64,000 nt of DNA from UMGS1279 sp045540715. GTDB taxonomy: Bacteria > Bacillota > Clostridia > Oscillospirales > Acutalibacteraceae. Positions 39,436-49,429 of this stretch are shown here, piece after piece (within the stretch, counting starts at the first letter, position 1; the number at the start of each line of letters is the position of its first letter). A program made the translations under genes and the position numbers. The notes under the pieces were generated by a model, which saw nothing but the letters and a program-made list of their open reading frames with translations, ran no database searches and had not been told where the DNA came from. The stretch is taken from NCBI GenBank assembly GCA_045540715.1, contig JAZQHT010000016.1, forward strand, positions 1 through 64,000, in the 5' to 3' direction.

Positions 39436-41229
39436 ATGGAACTAGATATTTTTAAGGGCGAACACCGCACCCACTATTGCGGCGAATTAAGATTATCTGA
39501 CGAAGGTAAAGAGGTTACCGTTTGCGGTTGGGTTGCAAGAAACCGCGACTTAGGTTCACTTATTTTTACCGATTTAAGAGATAGAACAGGTATTGTTCAA
39601 TTATCGTTTGACGACAGTACCGACCGCGAAATTTTTAAAAAGGCATTTGCACTTAGAAGTGAAGCGGTTGTACTCGCAAGCGGTATTGTTAAAGAACGTT
39701 CAAACAAAAATTTAGAAATACCAACAGGTGAAATTGAAATTGCGGTTAACAAGCTTTCGGTTTTAGCCGTTTCTGAAACCCCACCTTTTGAAGTAACCGA
39801 TAACAGCAACTCTAAAGAAGAATTGCGTTTAAAATATCGTTATTTAGATTTACGCCGTCCAACTTTACAAAACAATATTTTAATGCGCCACAAAATAACC
39901 AAGGTTACTCGTGATTATTTTGACGAAAACGGCTTTATTGAAATTGAAACCCCAACCCTTATTAAATCAACACCCGAGGGCGCTAGAGACTATTTGGTTC
40001 CTTCAAGACTTCACGACGGTTGTTTTTACGCATTACCACAAAGCCCACAAATTTATAAGCAGTTATTAATGCTTTCGGGCTTTGACAGATATATGCAAAT
40101 TGCACGTTGCTACCGCGATGAAGACTTGCGTGCTGACCGCCAACCTGAATTTACACAGGTTGACGTTGAAATGAGCTTTGTAGATGTTGAAGACGTTTTA
40201 AAAATTGGTGAAGGTTACGTTAAAAGATTATACAAAGATATTTTAAAGGTAGATATTCCAACACCACTTCCCCGTATGACCTATACTTACGCTATGGAAA
40301 ACTACGGTTCCGACAAGCCCGACACTCGCTTTGATATGAAAATTATCAACCTTTCTGATATTGTAGCAAATTGTGGCTTCGGCGTATTTTCGGGCGCTAT
40401 AGCAAACGGCGGCAGTGTTAGAGCAATCGTAGCAAAAAATGCGGCCGAAACTTTAACCAGAAAAGAAATTGACAAATTAACCGAATACGTTAAGGGTATT
40501 GGAGCAAAGGGTCTTGCCTTTATTCGTTGGGCAGATGAAGAAGCTTCTTGCAGCTTTAAAAAGTTCTTAACCGAAGAAGAATATAAAGCATTAGAAGAAG
40601 GTTTAGGACTTGAAAAAGGCGACGTTGCACTATTTGTTGCAGATAGAAACAAGGTTGTTTTATCAACACTTGGCGCACTTCGTTTAAGCGTTGCAAACAA
40701 GCTTGGCATTATTCCAAAAGATAAGTGGAATTTCTTGTGGATTACCGAATTCCCCTTCTTTGAGTACGACGAAGAAAGCGGCAAATACGTGGCAATGCAC
40801 CACCCCTTTACTTCACCGCTTAACGAGTGCGAACAATATTTAGATACAAATCCCGAAAAGGTGTTTGCAAAAGCTTACGACCTTGTTTTAAACGGTGTTG
40901 AATTATCTAGCGGCTCAATTCGTATAACCCGTCCCGACTTACAAAAGAAAATGTTTGAAGCACTAGGACTAAGCGACGAAGAAGCTCACACAAAATTCGG
41001 TTTCTTAACAGATGCCTTTAAATACGGACCCCCACCACACGGCGGTTTTGGTATTGGCTTAGATAGACTTTGTATGTTAATGCTTGGCACCGATAATATT
41101 CGCGACGTTATTGCATTTCCAAAACTACAAAATGCTTCTGAATCTATGAGCGGCGCACCTGCTCCCGTAGATAACGAGCAATTAAAAGACCTTAAGCTTG
41201 CAATTATTAAAGAAGAAAAAGAAGACTAA
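39436..41229 (+). CDS. aspS: Aspartyl-tRNA synthetase
   Basis: 597 residues. OB-fold anticodon domain (VTVCGWVARNRDLGSLIF), class II motif 2 in RYMQIARCYRDEDLRADRQPE, bacterial GAD insert in the middle, and motif 3 GFGIGLDRLCMLM. The bacterial type can be discriminating or also charge tRNA-Asn; not decided. ATG at 39436 lies two bases after the mgsA stop, with AAAGGAAG inside mgsA. Confidence 0.97.
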   Translation: MELDIFKGEHRTHYCGELRLSDEGKEVTVCGWVARNRDLGSLIFTDLRDRTGIVQLSFDDSTDREIFKKAFALRSEAVVLASGIVKERSNKNLEIPTGEIEIAVNKLSVLAVSETPPFEVTDNSNSKEELRLKYRYLDLRRPTLQNNILMRHKITKVTRDYFDENGFIEIETPTLIKSTPEGARDYLVPSRLHDGCFYALPQSPQIYKQLLMLSGFDRYMQIARCYRDEDLRADRQPEFTQVDVEMSFVDVEDVLKIGEGYVKRLYKDILKVDIPTPLPRMTYTYAMENYGSDKPDTRFDMKIINLSDIVANCGFGVFSGAIANGGSVRAIVAKNAAETLTRKEIDKLTEYVKGIGAKGLAFIRWADEEASCSFKKFLTEEEYKALEEGLGLEKGDVALFVADRNKVVLSTLGALRLSVANKLGIIPKDKWNFLWITEFPFFEYDEESGKYVAMHHPFTSPLNECEQYLDTNPEKVFAKAYDLVLNGVELSSGSIRITRPDLQKKMFEALGLSDEEAHTKFGFLTDAFKYGPPPHGGFGIGLDRLCMLMLGTDNIRDVIAFPKLQNASESMSGAPAPVDNEQLKDLKLAIIKEEKED

Positions 41230-41245
41230 TTTTAGGAGAACAAAA

Positions 41246-43162
41246 ATGGCACTTACCTTAGCACAAAAAATTATTAAAAACCACATTGTTTCGGGCGAAA
41301 TGGTTGTTGGCGAAGACGTAGGACTTAAAATTGACCAAACCTTAACACAAGACGCCACAGGAACAATGGCTTATTTAGAATTTGAAGCAATGGGTGTTCC
41401 TCGCGTTAAAACCGAAAGAAGCGTGGCTTATATTGACCATAACACACTTCAAACCGGTTTTGAAAATGCTGACGACCACCGCTTTATTCAATCAATGGCT
41501 AAAAAGCACGGCATTTATTATAGCCACCCCGGTAACGGCATTTGCCACCAAATTCACCTAGAGCGTTTTGGAATTCCCGGTAAAACCTTAATTGGTTCCG
41601 ACTCTCACACCCCAACAGGCGGCGGCATTGGTATGCTTGCAATGGGAGCCGGAGGTATGGACGTTGCGGTTGCAATGGGCGGCGGTGAATATCATATTAC
41701 AATGCCAAAAATGTTACGCGTTAACCTTGTTGGTAAATTAAACCCCTTTGTTTCTGCTAAGGACGTTATTTTGGAAGTGCTTAGAGTATTAAGCGTTAAA
41801 GGTGGCGTTGGCTATATTGTTGAATACGCGGGTGAAGGTGTTAAAACCCTTTCTGTTCCCGAACGTGCCACCATTACAAATATGGGCGCAGAGCTAGGCG
41901 CTACCACCTCAATTTTCCCAAGTGATGAAATTACATATAATTTCTTAAAAGCACAAGGAAGAGAACAAGATTATACCCCTCTTTCTTCTGATATAGATGC
42001 AGTTTACGATAAAGAAATCACTGTTGATTTATCGGCACTAGAGCCACTTGCAGCGGCACCCCATAGCCCCGATAATATCAAAAAGGTTTCAGAACTAAAA
42101 GGTCAAAAGGTTGACCAGGTTTTAATTGGCAGCTGCACAAACTCATCTTTACTTGATATGCTAAAGGTTGCCGAAATTTTAAACGGCAAAACCGTAAACC
42201 CCAACGTTTCCGTGGGTATTGCCCCTGGTTCTAAACAAGTTCTTAATATGCTTGCAGATTGCGGTGCATTAAGTAAAATTATTGCTTCGGGTGCAAGAAT
42301 ACTAGAGTGTGCTTGCGGCCCTTGTATTGGTATGGGTCAAAGCCCAAATTCCGCAGGTATATCACTTAGAACCTTTAACCGCAACTTTTTAGGAAGAAGC
42401 GGAACTAAAGATGCAGGGGTTTATTTAGTTTCTCCCGAAACTGCAGCGGCAGCAGCTCTTACCGGTTGTTTTACCGACCCAAGAGAATTAGAACCAATTA
42501 AAGAAATTATTTTACCCGAAAGATTTTTAATTAACGATAATTTAATTGATGAACCCGCTCCCGAAAATAACGACGTTGAAATTTTACGCGGACCAAACAT
42601 TAAACCCTTCCCTAAAGCAGAACCTGTTTCTGACACTTTAAAGGGCGACGTTGTACTTAAGGTTGGCGATAACATTACAACCGACCATATTATGCCTGCA
42701 GGCGCAAAAATTTTACCATATAGAAGTAATATTCCACACCTTTCACAATATTGCTTTGAGGTTTGCGATAAAGATTTTGCAACTAATTGCAAACGTCTTG
42801 GCGGCGGTATTGTTATTGGTGGCGAAAACTACGGTCAAGGTTCCTCCCGTGAACACGCCGCTTTAGTTCCACTTTATTTAGGAATTAAAGCAGTAATTGC
42901 AAAGAGCTTTGCAAGAATTCACGCGGCAAACCTTATTAACGCAGGTATTTTACCACTAACCTTTAAAAACGCAGAAGATTATGATAAAATCAGTCAGTTT
43001 GATTCGTTAGAAATCAACGGCGTTTTAGAAGGACTTAGCGGCGAAATGGTTTTAGAAAACAAAACCAAAAACGAAAAATATACGCTTTGCTGTAATATGC
43101 AAGAGCGCGACGAAAAAATTATGCGCGCTGGCGGTTTATTAAATTACACAAAATTAAATTAG
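41246..43162 (+). CDS. acn: Aconitate hydratase
   Basis: 638 residues. Fe-S ligand cysteines are in IGSCTNSS and CACGPCIGMGQ; GSDSHTPTGGGIGM and the swivelling C-terminal domain motif NYGQGSSREHAA are canonical. Isomerises citrate to isocitrate. TAGGAGA sets ATG at 41246. It is followed after 10 bases by isocitrate dehydrogenase; citrate synthase is not in the window. Confidence 0.95.
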   Translation: MALTLAQKIIKNHIVSGEMVVGEDVGLKIDQTLTQDATGTMAYLEFEAMGVPRVKTERSVAYIDHNTLQTGFENADDHRFIQSMAKKHGIYYSHPGNGICHQIHLERFGIPGKTLIGSDSHTPTGGGIGMLAMGAGGMDVAVAMGGGEYHITMPKMLRVNLVGKLNPFVSAKDVILEVLRVLSVKGGVGYIVEYAGEGVKTLSVPERATITNMGAELGATTSIFPSDEITYNFLKAQGREQDYTPLSSDIDAVYDKEITVDLSALEPLAAAPHSPDNIKKVSELKGQKVDQVLIGSCTNSSLLDMLKVAEILNGKTVNPNVSVGIAPGSKQVLNMLADCGALSKIIASGARILECACGPCIGMGQSPNSAGISLRTFNRNFLGRSGTKDAGVYLVSPETAAAAALTGCFTDPRELEPIKEIILPERFLINDNLIDEPAPENNDVEILRGPNIKPFPKAEPVSDTLKGDVVLKVGDNITTDHIMPAGAKILPYRSNIPHLSQYCFEVCDKDFATNCKRLGGGIVIGGENYGQGSSREHAALVPLYLGIKAVIAKSFARIHAANLINAGILPLTFKNAEDYDKISQFDSLEINGVLEGLSGEMVLENKTKNEKYTLCCNMQERDEKIMRAGGLLNYTKLN

Positions 43163-43172
43163 GAGTAAAACA

Positions 43173-44381
43173 ATGAGCAAAATTCTTATGAACACTCCCC
43201 TGGTTGAGATGGATGGGGACGAAATGACCCGTATTTTATGGAAAATGATTAAGGACGAATTAATTTGTCCCTTTGTTGAACTTAATACCGAATATTATGA
43301 TTTAGGACTTGTTAACCGTAACGAAACCAACGATCAAGTAACAATTGATTCTGCGATTGCTACAAAAAAATACGGTGTTGCAGTTAAGTGCGCAACCATT
43401 ACTCCTAATGCCGCACGTGTTAAAGAATATAATTTAAAAGAAATGTGGAAAAGCCCCAACGGTACAATCCGTGCAATTTTAGACGGAACGGTTTTTCGTA
43501 AACCAATAACCGTTAAGGGCATTGAACCATATATTCCTTCTTGGAAAAAACCCATCGTTATTGCCCGTCATGCTTATGGCGATATTTATAAAAACACAGA
43601 AGCCAAAGTAAAAGCCGGCGAAAAAGCCGAAATCGTTATTACCGATAAAGACGGTAACGAAAGAAGAAGCTTAATTCACGAATATAAAACCGATGGTGTG
43701 GTGCAAGGCGTTCACAACATTGACGAAAGTATTGCTTCTTTTGCAAGAAGTTGCTTTAACTTTGCATTAGAAGAAAAAATGGAAATTTGGTTTTCTTCTA
43801 AAGATACCATTTCTAAAACCTACGACCACCGCTTTAAAGACATTTTTGCAGAAGTTTTTGAAAAAGAATATAAGCAAAAATTTGAAGAAGCAGGCATTAC
43901 CTATTTTTACACCCTTATTGACGATGCAGTAGCAAGAACTATAAGAAGTGAAGGCGGCTTTATTTGGGCTTGTAAAAACTACGACGGCGACGTTATGAGT
44001 GATATGATTGCCACCGCTTTTGGTTCCCTTGGTATGATGAGTAGTGTGCTTGTTTCTCCTGATGGCGTTTACGAATATGAAGCCGCTCACGGCACAGTTA
44101 CCGCTCACTATTATAAACACTTAAAGGGTCTTCCCACTTCTACAAACTCTGTAGCCACCATTTTTGCGTGGACCGGCGCATTAAATAAACGTGGTGAACT
44201 TGACTGCAACAAAGAACTTTCAAACTTTGCTAAAAAGTTAGAACAAGCCACCATTAAAACTATTGAAAACGGTATTATGACAGGCGATTTAGAAAGATTA
44301 TCTAAAGCCGAAAATAAAAAGGCCGTTTCTACAGAAGAATTTATTTTAGAAATCAGAAAAACATTAGAGCAAACTTTATAA
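43173..44381 (+). CDS. icd: Isocitrate dehydrogenase (NADP-type)
   Basis: 402 residues of the eukaryote-like homodimeric IDH group: VEMDGDEMTRI, WKSPNGTIR (substrate site), YDGDVMSDMIA and EAAHGTVTAHY. Makes 2-oxoglutarate for glutamate synthesis in anaerobes with an incomplete TCA cycle. AGGAG ribosome site; rex follows 22 bases later. Confidence 0.95.
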   Translation: MSKILMNTPLVEMDGDEMTRILWKMIKDELICPFVELNTEYYDLGLVNRNETNDQVTIDSAIATKKYGVAVKCATITPNAARVKEYNLKEMWKSPNGTIRAILDGTVFRKPITVKGIEPYIPSWKKPIVIARHAYGDIYKNTEAKVKAGEKAEIVITDKDGNERRSLIHEYKTDGVVQGVHNIDESIASFARSCFNFALEEKMEIWFSSKDTISKTYDHRFKDIFAEVFEKEYKQKFEEAGITYFYTLIDDAVARTIRSEGGFIWACKNYDGDVMSDMIATAFGSLGMMSSVLVSPDGVYEYEAAHGTVTAHYYKHLKGLPTSTNSVATIFAWTGALNKRGELDCNKELSNFAKKLEQATIKTIENGIMTGDLERLSKAENKKAVSTEEFILEIRKTLEQTL

Positions 44382-44403
44382 TAATTTTTTTACGAGGTGC
44401 ACA

Positions 44404-45039
44404 ATGGCGAATACATCTGGAATTTCACCACTTGTTATTAAAAGGCTTCCCCGTTATTACCGCTTTTTAGAAGAACTTTTAAAAGAAGGCAAAAGCCGCA
44501 TTTCTTCTGCAGAACTTGCAAAGCGTATGGGACTAACAGCTAGCCAAATAAGGCAAGACTTAAACTGTTTTGGCGGTTTTGGTCAGCAGGGTTATGGTTA
44601 TAGCGTTGTTGAACTTAAAGATTCTATTGCGGAAATTTTAGGTATTAATAAATACGAAAAGGCCATTTTAATAGGAGCCGGCAACTTGGGTCGTGCAATA
44701 GGCGCACACGTTAAGTTCGATAAATATGGCTTTAAACTTATTGGTGTTTTCGATAAAAAGGAATCTGCCACAGGCCTTATAATTAACGATATGCCTGTTC
44801 GCCATATAAAAGGGCTTGAAAACTTCTGTCGAGATAATAAGCCCACCACCGCAATTTTATGTATTCCAAAGGAAGAAGCCAAAAACGTGGTTGAAGAATT
44901 AATTTCTTTTGGCATTAAAGGCTTTTGGAACTTTACACATTACGATATTGCTGTTAACCACCAAGGCGTTGCGGTTAAAAACGTGCATTTATCAGATAGC
45001 TTGATGACACTGCGTTACCATATTAAAGATTTAGATTAA
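44404..45039 (+). CDS. rex: Redox-sensing transcriptional repressor Rex
   Basis: 211 residues. N-terminal winged helix (ISSAELAKRMGLTASQIRQDL) and NADH-binding Rossmann domain with GAGNLGRAIG. Rex leaves its operators when NADH rises and controls fermentation and respiration genes. GAGGTG ribosome site; probably in the same transcript as acn-icd. Confidence 0.96.
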   Translation: MANTSGISPLVIKRLPRYYRFLEELLKEGKSRISSAELAKRMGLTASQIRQDLNCFGGFGQQGYGYSVVELKDSIAEILGINKYEKAILIGAGNLGRAIGAHVKFDKYGFKLIGVFDKKESATGLIINDMPVRHIKGLENFCRDNKPTTAILCIPKEEAKNVVEELISFGIKGFWNFTHYDIAVNHQGVAVKNVHLSDSLMTLRYHIKDLD

Positions 45040-45069
45040 TAAAAAATCTTTTTAAAATAAGGAGTTATT

Positions 45070-47856
45070 ATGAAAACAGCATTTAAAAAATTTACAGCCT
45101 CATTTATTTCACTTTGCATAGTTCTTTCGGTAATAATTCTTCCTTCCTCTGCGGCCTCTTACGTTGCCAACTGGGGACAGCGCGGTGTACTTTGCACCTC
45201 TCTTACAAGTTATGCAAATAGCTATTATACCGGTAGCTATACATATGCTAACCTTTCGTCTTATGCAGGCGGCACAAGTCAAAGCAATGCACCAAACAGT
45301 GCGCTTTACTCAGCACTTAAAACTATGATGACAAGCAAGCACACCAACATAAACTCTTATAATGATAATAAAACAATGATTAAGTACACCGACTGTCAAA
45401 ACGGCGATACCTCAAAAATTTCGTCTTTTTATTCGGGTACTGTTTTAAATAGCTCTTGGGACGGCTCTTGGAACCGCGAACACACTTGGCCAAATAGTAA
45501 AGGCCTTGGTGGATCCGACGAAAACGATATTATGATGATTCGCCCAACCGCTTATGAAGAAAACGGCTCTCGCGGTAATACTGCATACGGTAAAAGCAGT
45601 GGTTTTTATAATCCAAACAGTGAATCGGGCGGCGCATTAGATTTGCGTGGCGACGTTGCAAGAATTTGTCTATACGTTTATACTCGTTGGGGCAACACAA
45701 GTTATATGTGGGGCTCAAGCGGTGTTATGGAAAGTTTAGACGTTTTAATTGAGTGGATGACTGTTGACCCTGTTGACACTTGGGAAATGGGCAAAAACGA
45801 TGCTGTTCAATCAATTACAGGCGTAAGAAACGTTTACGTTGACTATCCCGAACTTGCATTTAAACTTTTTGGCCGCGAAGTACCGACAGGTTATAGTTCA
45901 CCAAGTTTAGGTCAAGGTAGCGGCACAGGCGGTTCTACAGGTGGCGGCACTACCGATACACCGGTAGTTGAACCCGAAGCCGATAGCACCTTAACCATAT
46001 CTGAAGCATTAGAACTTGGCGGCGCCATGACTCACGATACTGTAACAACAAATAAATACTACGTTACAGGCGTTATTTCAGAAATTAATAACTCCACTTA
46101 TGGTAATATGTATATAACCGATGAAAGCGGTAGCAGATTATACGTTTACGGTACCTACGGTGCAGATGGCACCACCCGTTATGATGGTCTTACAACAAAA
46201 CCTTACGCAGGCGATACCGTAACACTTTACGGCGTTGTTGGTAACTATAACGGTCCACAAATGAAAAATGCTTGGATTACAAATATAGTACCTGCAGAGG
46301 GTTCAGAAAACGAGCCCACCACCCCACAAGAAAAAACTGTTGCCGAAGTTTTGGCAATGACAATTGCCCCAAGATACGACGTAATTATTACAGGCGAAAT
46401 TGTTGGCACGTATTTAGATAACTGGGCAACTTACGGCAACTTCTATATTAAAGATTCTTCAACAGAAGAACAAATTTTAATTTACGGCTTATACGATTCA
46501 ACAGGTAACACAAGGTACGATGCCTTTACAACAAAACCTGTTGTTGGCGATACAATAAAAGTACAAGCCCCCGTTAGCTTTTTTAATAACGTTGCACAAT
46601 TAAAAAATGCAAAGCTAGTTGATTATACAGAAGAAAATGGAGGCAATACAGGCGGCACCGAAGGCGGCGGAGAAAGCGGCGGTAACGAAGGTGGCGAAGG
46701 CGGTACAGAAACCCCTGAAAACCCACCCGTAAACCCAGATGGCATTATATTTACCTTTGGTAATAACGGCTCGGCCGCTCACGTGGACGGCACAAGCACT
46801 ACAACTGCAAGTTTTACTTCGGGTAGCTATACCTTAAATATAACAGGTGGCACACAATTTTATAAAGACGGTTATGATGCAAAAGGTAATTCAATTTTAA
46901 AATTAGGTAGCAGCAAAAATACAGGTAGCTTTACCTTTACTGTGCCAAACGACGTAACAAGCGTTGTAATTTTAGCCGCAAAATATAAAACAAACACAAG
47001 TGTTTTAGACGTTAACGGCACAGAATATACCTTAACCAAAAACTCTAACGATGGTGAGTATGACCTTATTACAATTGATACAACAACCGTTAAAACATTG
47101 GTTGTAGCAACCGGTTCCGGCGGTAAACGTGCTTGTATTGATTCTATTGAATACGTAGTTGCAACTTCTAATGAAGGTTGCGAACACCTTTACGATGATG
47201 ACTGCGATGCAGACTGTAACCTTTGCGGCGAAGTAAGAGAAGCTTCTCACGACTTTGGCGCATGGACAGTAACTACTGAAGGCGACTGCTGTACTCCTTC
47301 CATTGAAACAAGATATTGCTCTCGTAACCCAGAACACTTCGAAACAAGAACAGGCTCTGTTGTAGCAGATAAGCACGACTTTGGCGCATGGACAGTAACT
47401 ACTGAGGGCGACTGCATTACACCTTCTACAGAAACAAGATATTGTTCTCATAACCCAGAACATTACGAAACAAGAACAGGTTCAGTTGTTGCAGATAAGC
47501 ATAGTTATTCAAGCGATTGCGACGAGCGTTGTAACGACTGCGGAGCAATTAGAGAAACTAACGTAGATCATACCTTTGATGACGAGAACGATAAAAATTG
47601 TAACTACTGTAACGAAGGCAGAGGCGACGGCGAAGATACCGATATTGATATGGGCGAATATATTTTAGGCGATGCTAACGGCGATAACGAATTAACAGGT
47701 AAAGACCTAACCGCCCTTAGAAGATATTTAGCCGACTGGGATTTAGATGAATTTGTACCTGATGCCGCCGACGTTAATAACGATGGCGAAATTACAGGTA
47801 AAGACGTAACCTATTTAGCAAGATATTTTGCAGATTGGGACGGCTACACTCTTTAA
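45070..47856 (+). CDS. Secreted endonuclease I with OB-like domains and dockerin
   Basis: 928 residues. Signal peptide 1-29 (cleavage near SSAAS), endonuclease I domain to about 270 with NREHTWP (135-141; H138 of the His-Me finger), two OB-fold-like repeats (about 309-415 and 427-515), a Gly/Glu-rich linker, a beta-sandwich, a Cys-rich region with a 42-residue tandem repeat (HDFGAWTVTTEGDC...), and a type I dockerin with two calcium loops (DANGDNELTGKD, DVNNDGEITGKD). Extracellular DNA/RNA cleavage, docked to a scaffold, is inferred. GGAG ribosome site. Confidence 0.88.
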   Translation: MKTAFKKFTASFISLCIVLSVIILPSSAASYVANWGQRGVLCTSLTSYANSYYTGSYTYANLSSYAGGTSQSNAPNSALYSALKTMMTSKHTNINSYNDNKTMIKYTDCQNGDTSKISSFYSGTVLNSSWDGSWNREHTWPNSKGLGGSDENDIMMIRPTAYEENGSRGNTAYGKSSGFYNPNSESGGALDLRGDVARICLYVYTRWGNTSYMWGSSGVMESLDVLIEWMTVDPVDTWEMGKNDAVQSITGVRNVYVDYPELAFKLFGREVPTGYSSPSLGQGSGTGGSTGGGTTDTPVVEPEADSTLTISEALELGGAMTHDTVTTNKYYVTGVISEINNSTYGNMYITDESGSRLYVYGTYGADGTTRYDGLTTKPYAGDTVTLYGVVGNYNGPQMKNAWITNIVPAEGSENEPTTPQEKTVAEVLAMTIAPRYDVIITGEIVGTYLDNWATYGNFYIKDSSTEEQILIYGLYDSTGNTRYDAFTTKPVVGDTIKVQAPVSFFNNVAQLKNAKLVDYTEENGGNTGGTEGGGESGGNEGGEGGTETPENPPVNPDGIIFTFGNNGSAAHVDGTSTTTASFTSGSYTLNITGGTQFYKDGYDAKGNSILKLGSSKNTGSFTFTVPNDVTSVVILAAKYKTNTSVLDVNGTEYTLTKNSNDGEYDLITIDTTTVKTLVVATGSGGKRACIDSIEYVVATSNEGCEHLYDDDCDADCNLCGEVREASHDFGAWTVTTEGDCCTPSIETRYCSRNPEHFETRTGSVVADKHDFGAWTVTTEGDCITPSTETRYCSHNPEHYETRTGSVVADKHSYSSDCDERCNDCGAIRETNVDHTFDDENDKNCNYCNEGRGDGEDTDIDMGEYILGDANGDNELTGKDLTALRRYLADWDLDEFVPDAADVNNDGEITGKDVTYLARYFADWDGYTL

Positions 47857-47871
47857 TTAACAATAAATTTT

Positions 47872-47902
47872 AAGGACCAAAGAAATTCTTTGGTCCTTTT
47901 GT
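47872..47902 (+). terminator. Terminator of dockerin nuclease gene
   Basis: AAGGACCAAAG / CTTTGGTCCTT around a 5-base loop, then TTGTTTTT. Confidence 0.88.
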
Positions 47903-47975
47903 TTTTACCCTTTTATTTTTATATGTAATATGATATAATAAAAAGGTAAAAATAAGTCGAATTTAAGGAGTTATT

Positions 47976-49380
47976 ATGAAAACAATATTTAAGCGCAGTA
48001 GCGCTATAATTATTTCGCTTTGCATTGTTATTTCAGTGGCAATAATGCCTTCTTCTGCCGCTTCTTACGTTGCAAACTGGGGTAAACGCGGTGTTATTTG
48101 CACCTCACTTTCAAGTTATGCAAGCGCTTATTATACAGGTAACTATACAATAGCAAAATTAGCGGCAAATGCTGGGGGGTACAAGCCAAAATAATGCACC
48201 AAGTAGTGCTTTATATTCTGCTTTAAAATCTATGATGACCAGCAAACATAGAACCCAAACATCATACGGGGCAACCAGAGATATGTATAAATATACCGAT
48301 TGCGAAAATGGTGATATTTCAAAAATTTCGTCTTTCTATTCGGGTACAACCTTAAACGGTGCTTGGGATAGTGGCGCTACTTGGAACCGCGAACATACCT
48401 GGCCAAATAGTAAGGGACTTGGCGGTAACGACGAAAACGATATTATGATGCTTCGCCCAACCGCCGTTTCAGAAAATAGCGGTAGAGGAAATAAAGCTTA
48501 CGGTAAAGTAAATACTCAATATATTTATTACCCTAATAGCGAATCTAACGGCGCTGTTGACGTTAGGGGAGATTGTGCAAGAATTTGTTTATATGTTTAT
48601 ACACGCTGGGGCAACACAAGTAAAATGTGGGGCTCTTACGGCGTTATTGAAAGTTTAGATACTTTAATTGAGTGGATGATAGCCGACCCCGTTGATACTT
48701 GGGAAATGGGCCGTAACGATGCCGTTCAATCAATTACAGGGGTTCGAAACGTTTATGTTGACTACCCCGAACTTGCATTTAAACTATTTGGTTATAGCGT
48801 ACCTGCAAACTATTCTTCACCATCCGGTCTTGGAAACTCCATTGGAGGTAGCGGCGCAGTTGTAACACCACCGGTAAATAGTAATCCAACAAGCAGCACA
48901 CCTAACGTGCTAGATCAAGTTACTGGTAATAACAGCAACCCAAATAACAACAGCAAACCCACCACAAGCACAGATGCGTCTGGCAACAAGGTTGATACAA
49001 GCAAAGATTACGAATTTGAAACCGATGAGTGCCGCCACGATATTACAATACATAAAAACGAGGTTAAAGCCACCTGCATTAGCGAAGGCCGAACCCCTGA
49101 TATTATTTGTGACGGTTGCGGTTTGTTTATAACAGAAGGCAAAGAAGTGCCCAAAACCACCCACCACAGCGCAGATAATGATAAACTTTGCGATTATTGT
49201 AACCTCGATTTAAGCATAAAAATAGAAGTAGCTCAAGATGGCAATACCGGTTCATTTTTAGATGGCTTATTTGCAGGCGGTATTCTTACAATAGTAGCGA
49301 TTTCTGTTGGCGGGGCATTAATGCTCGGCGCAGTAATTGTTGTGATTGTAGTTGTTAGCAAAAAGAAAAAGTCAAAATAA
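47976..49380 (+). pseudogene. Secreted endonuclease I paralogue, frameshifted at a G6 tract
   Basis: A close paralogue of the preceding gene, broken into two frames: 47976-48194 (signal peptide and start) and the remainder to 49380. Alignment to the paralogue's YAGGTSQ shows one extra G in GGGGGG (48174-48179) causes the shift; with five Gs the frame reads AGGTSQNNA and continues. The nuclease motif WNREHTWPNS is intact. Instead of a dockerin it ends with a Cys/His-rich stretch, a C-terminal membrane segment and a KKKKSK tail. It may be a pseudogene, a phase-variable gene or a sequencing slip. Confidence 0.8.
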
Positions 49381-49389
49381 TATAAAATA

Positions 49390-49420
49390 AAAGACCACTA
49401 AATTTAGTGGTCTTTTTTAT
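49390..49420. terminator. Bidirectional terminator
   Basis: AAAGACCACTAAA-TTTAGTGGTCTTT, a 26-base perfect palindrome with T/A flanks between convergent genes. Confidence 0.88.
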
Positions 49421-49429
49421 TGCTTAAAA

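Noticed and set aside
48169..49380. Separate downstream gene with its own start
   Set aside because: No ribosome site or signal peptide; it continues the upstream frame once one G is removed.
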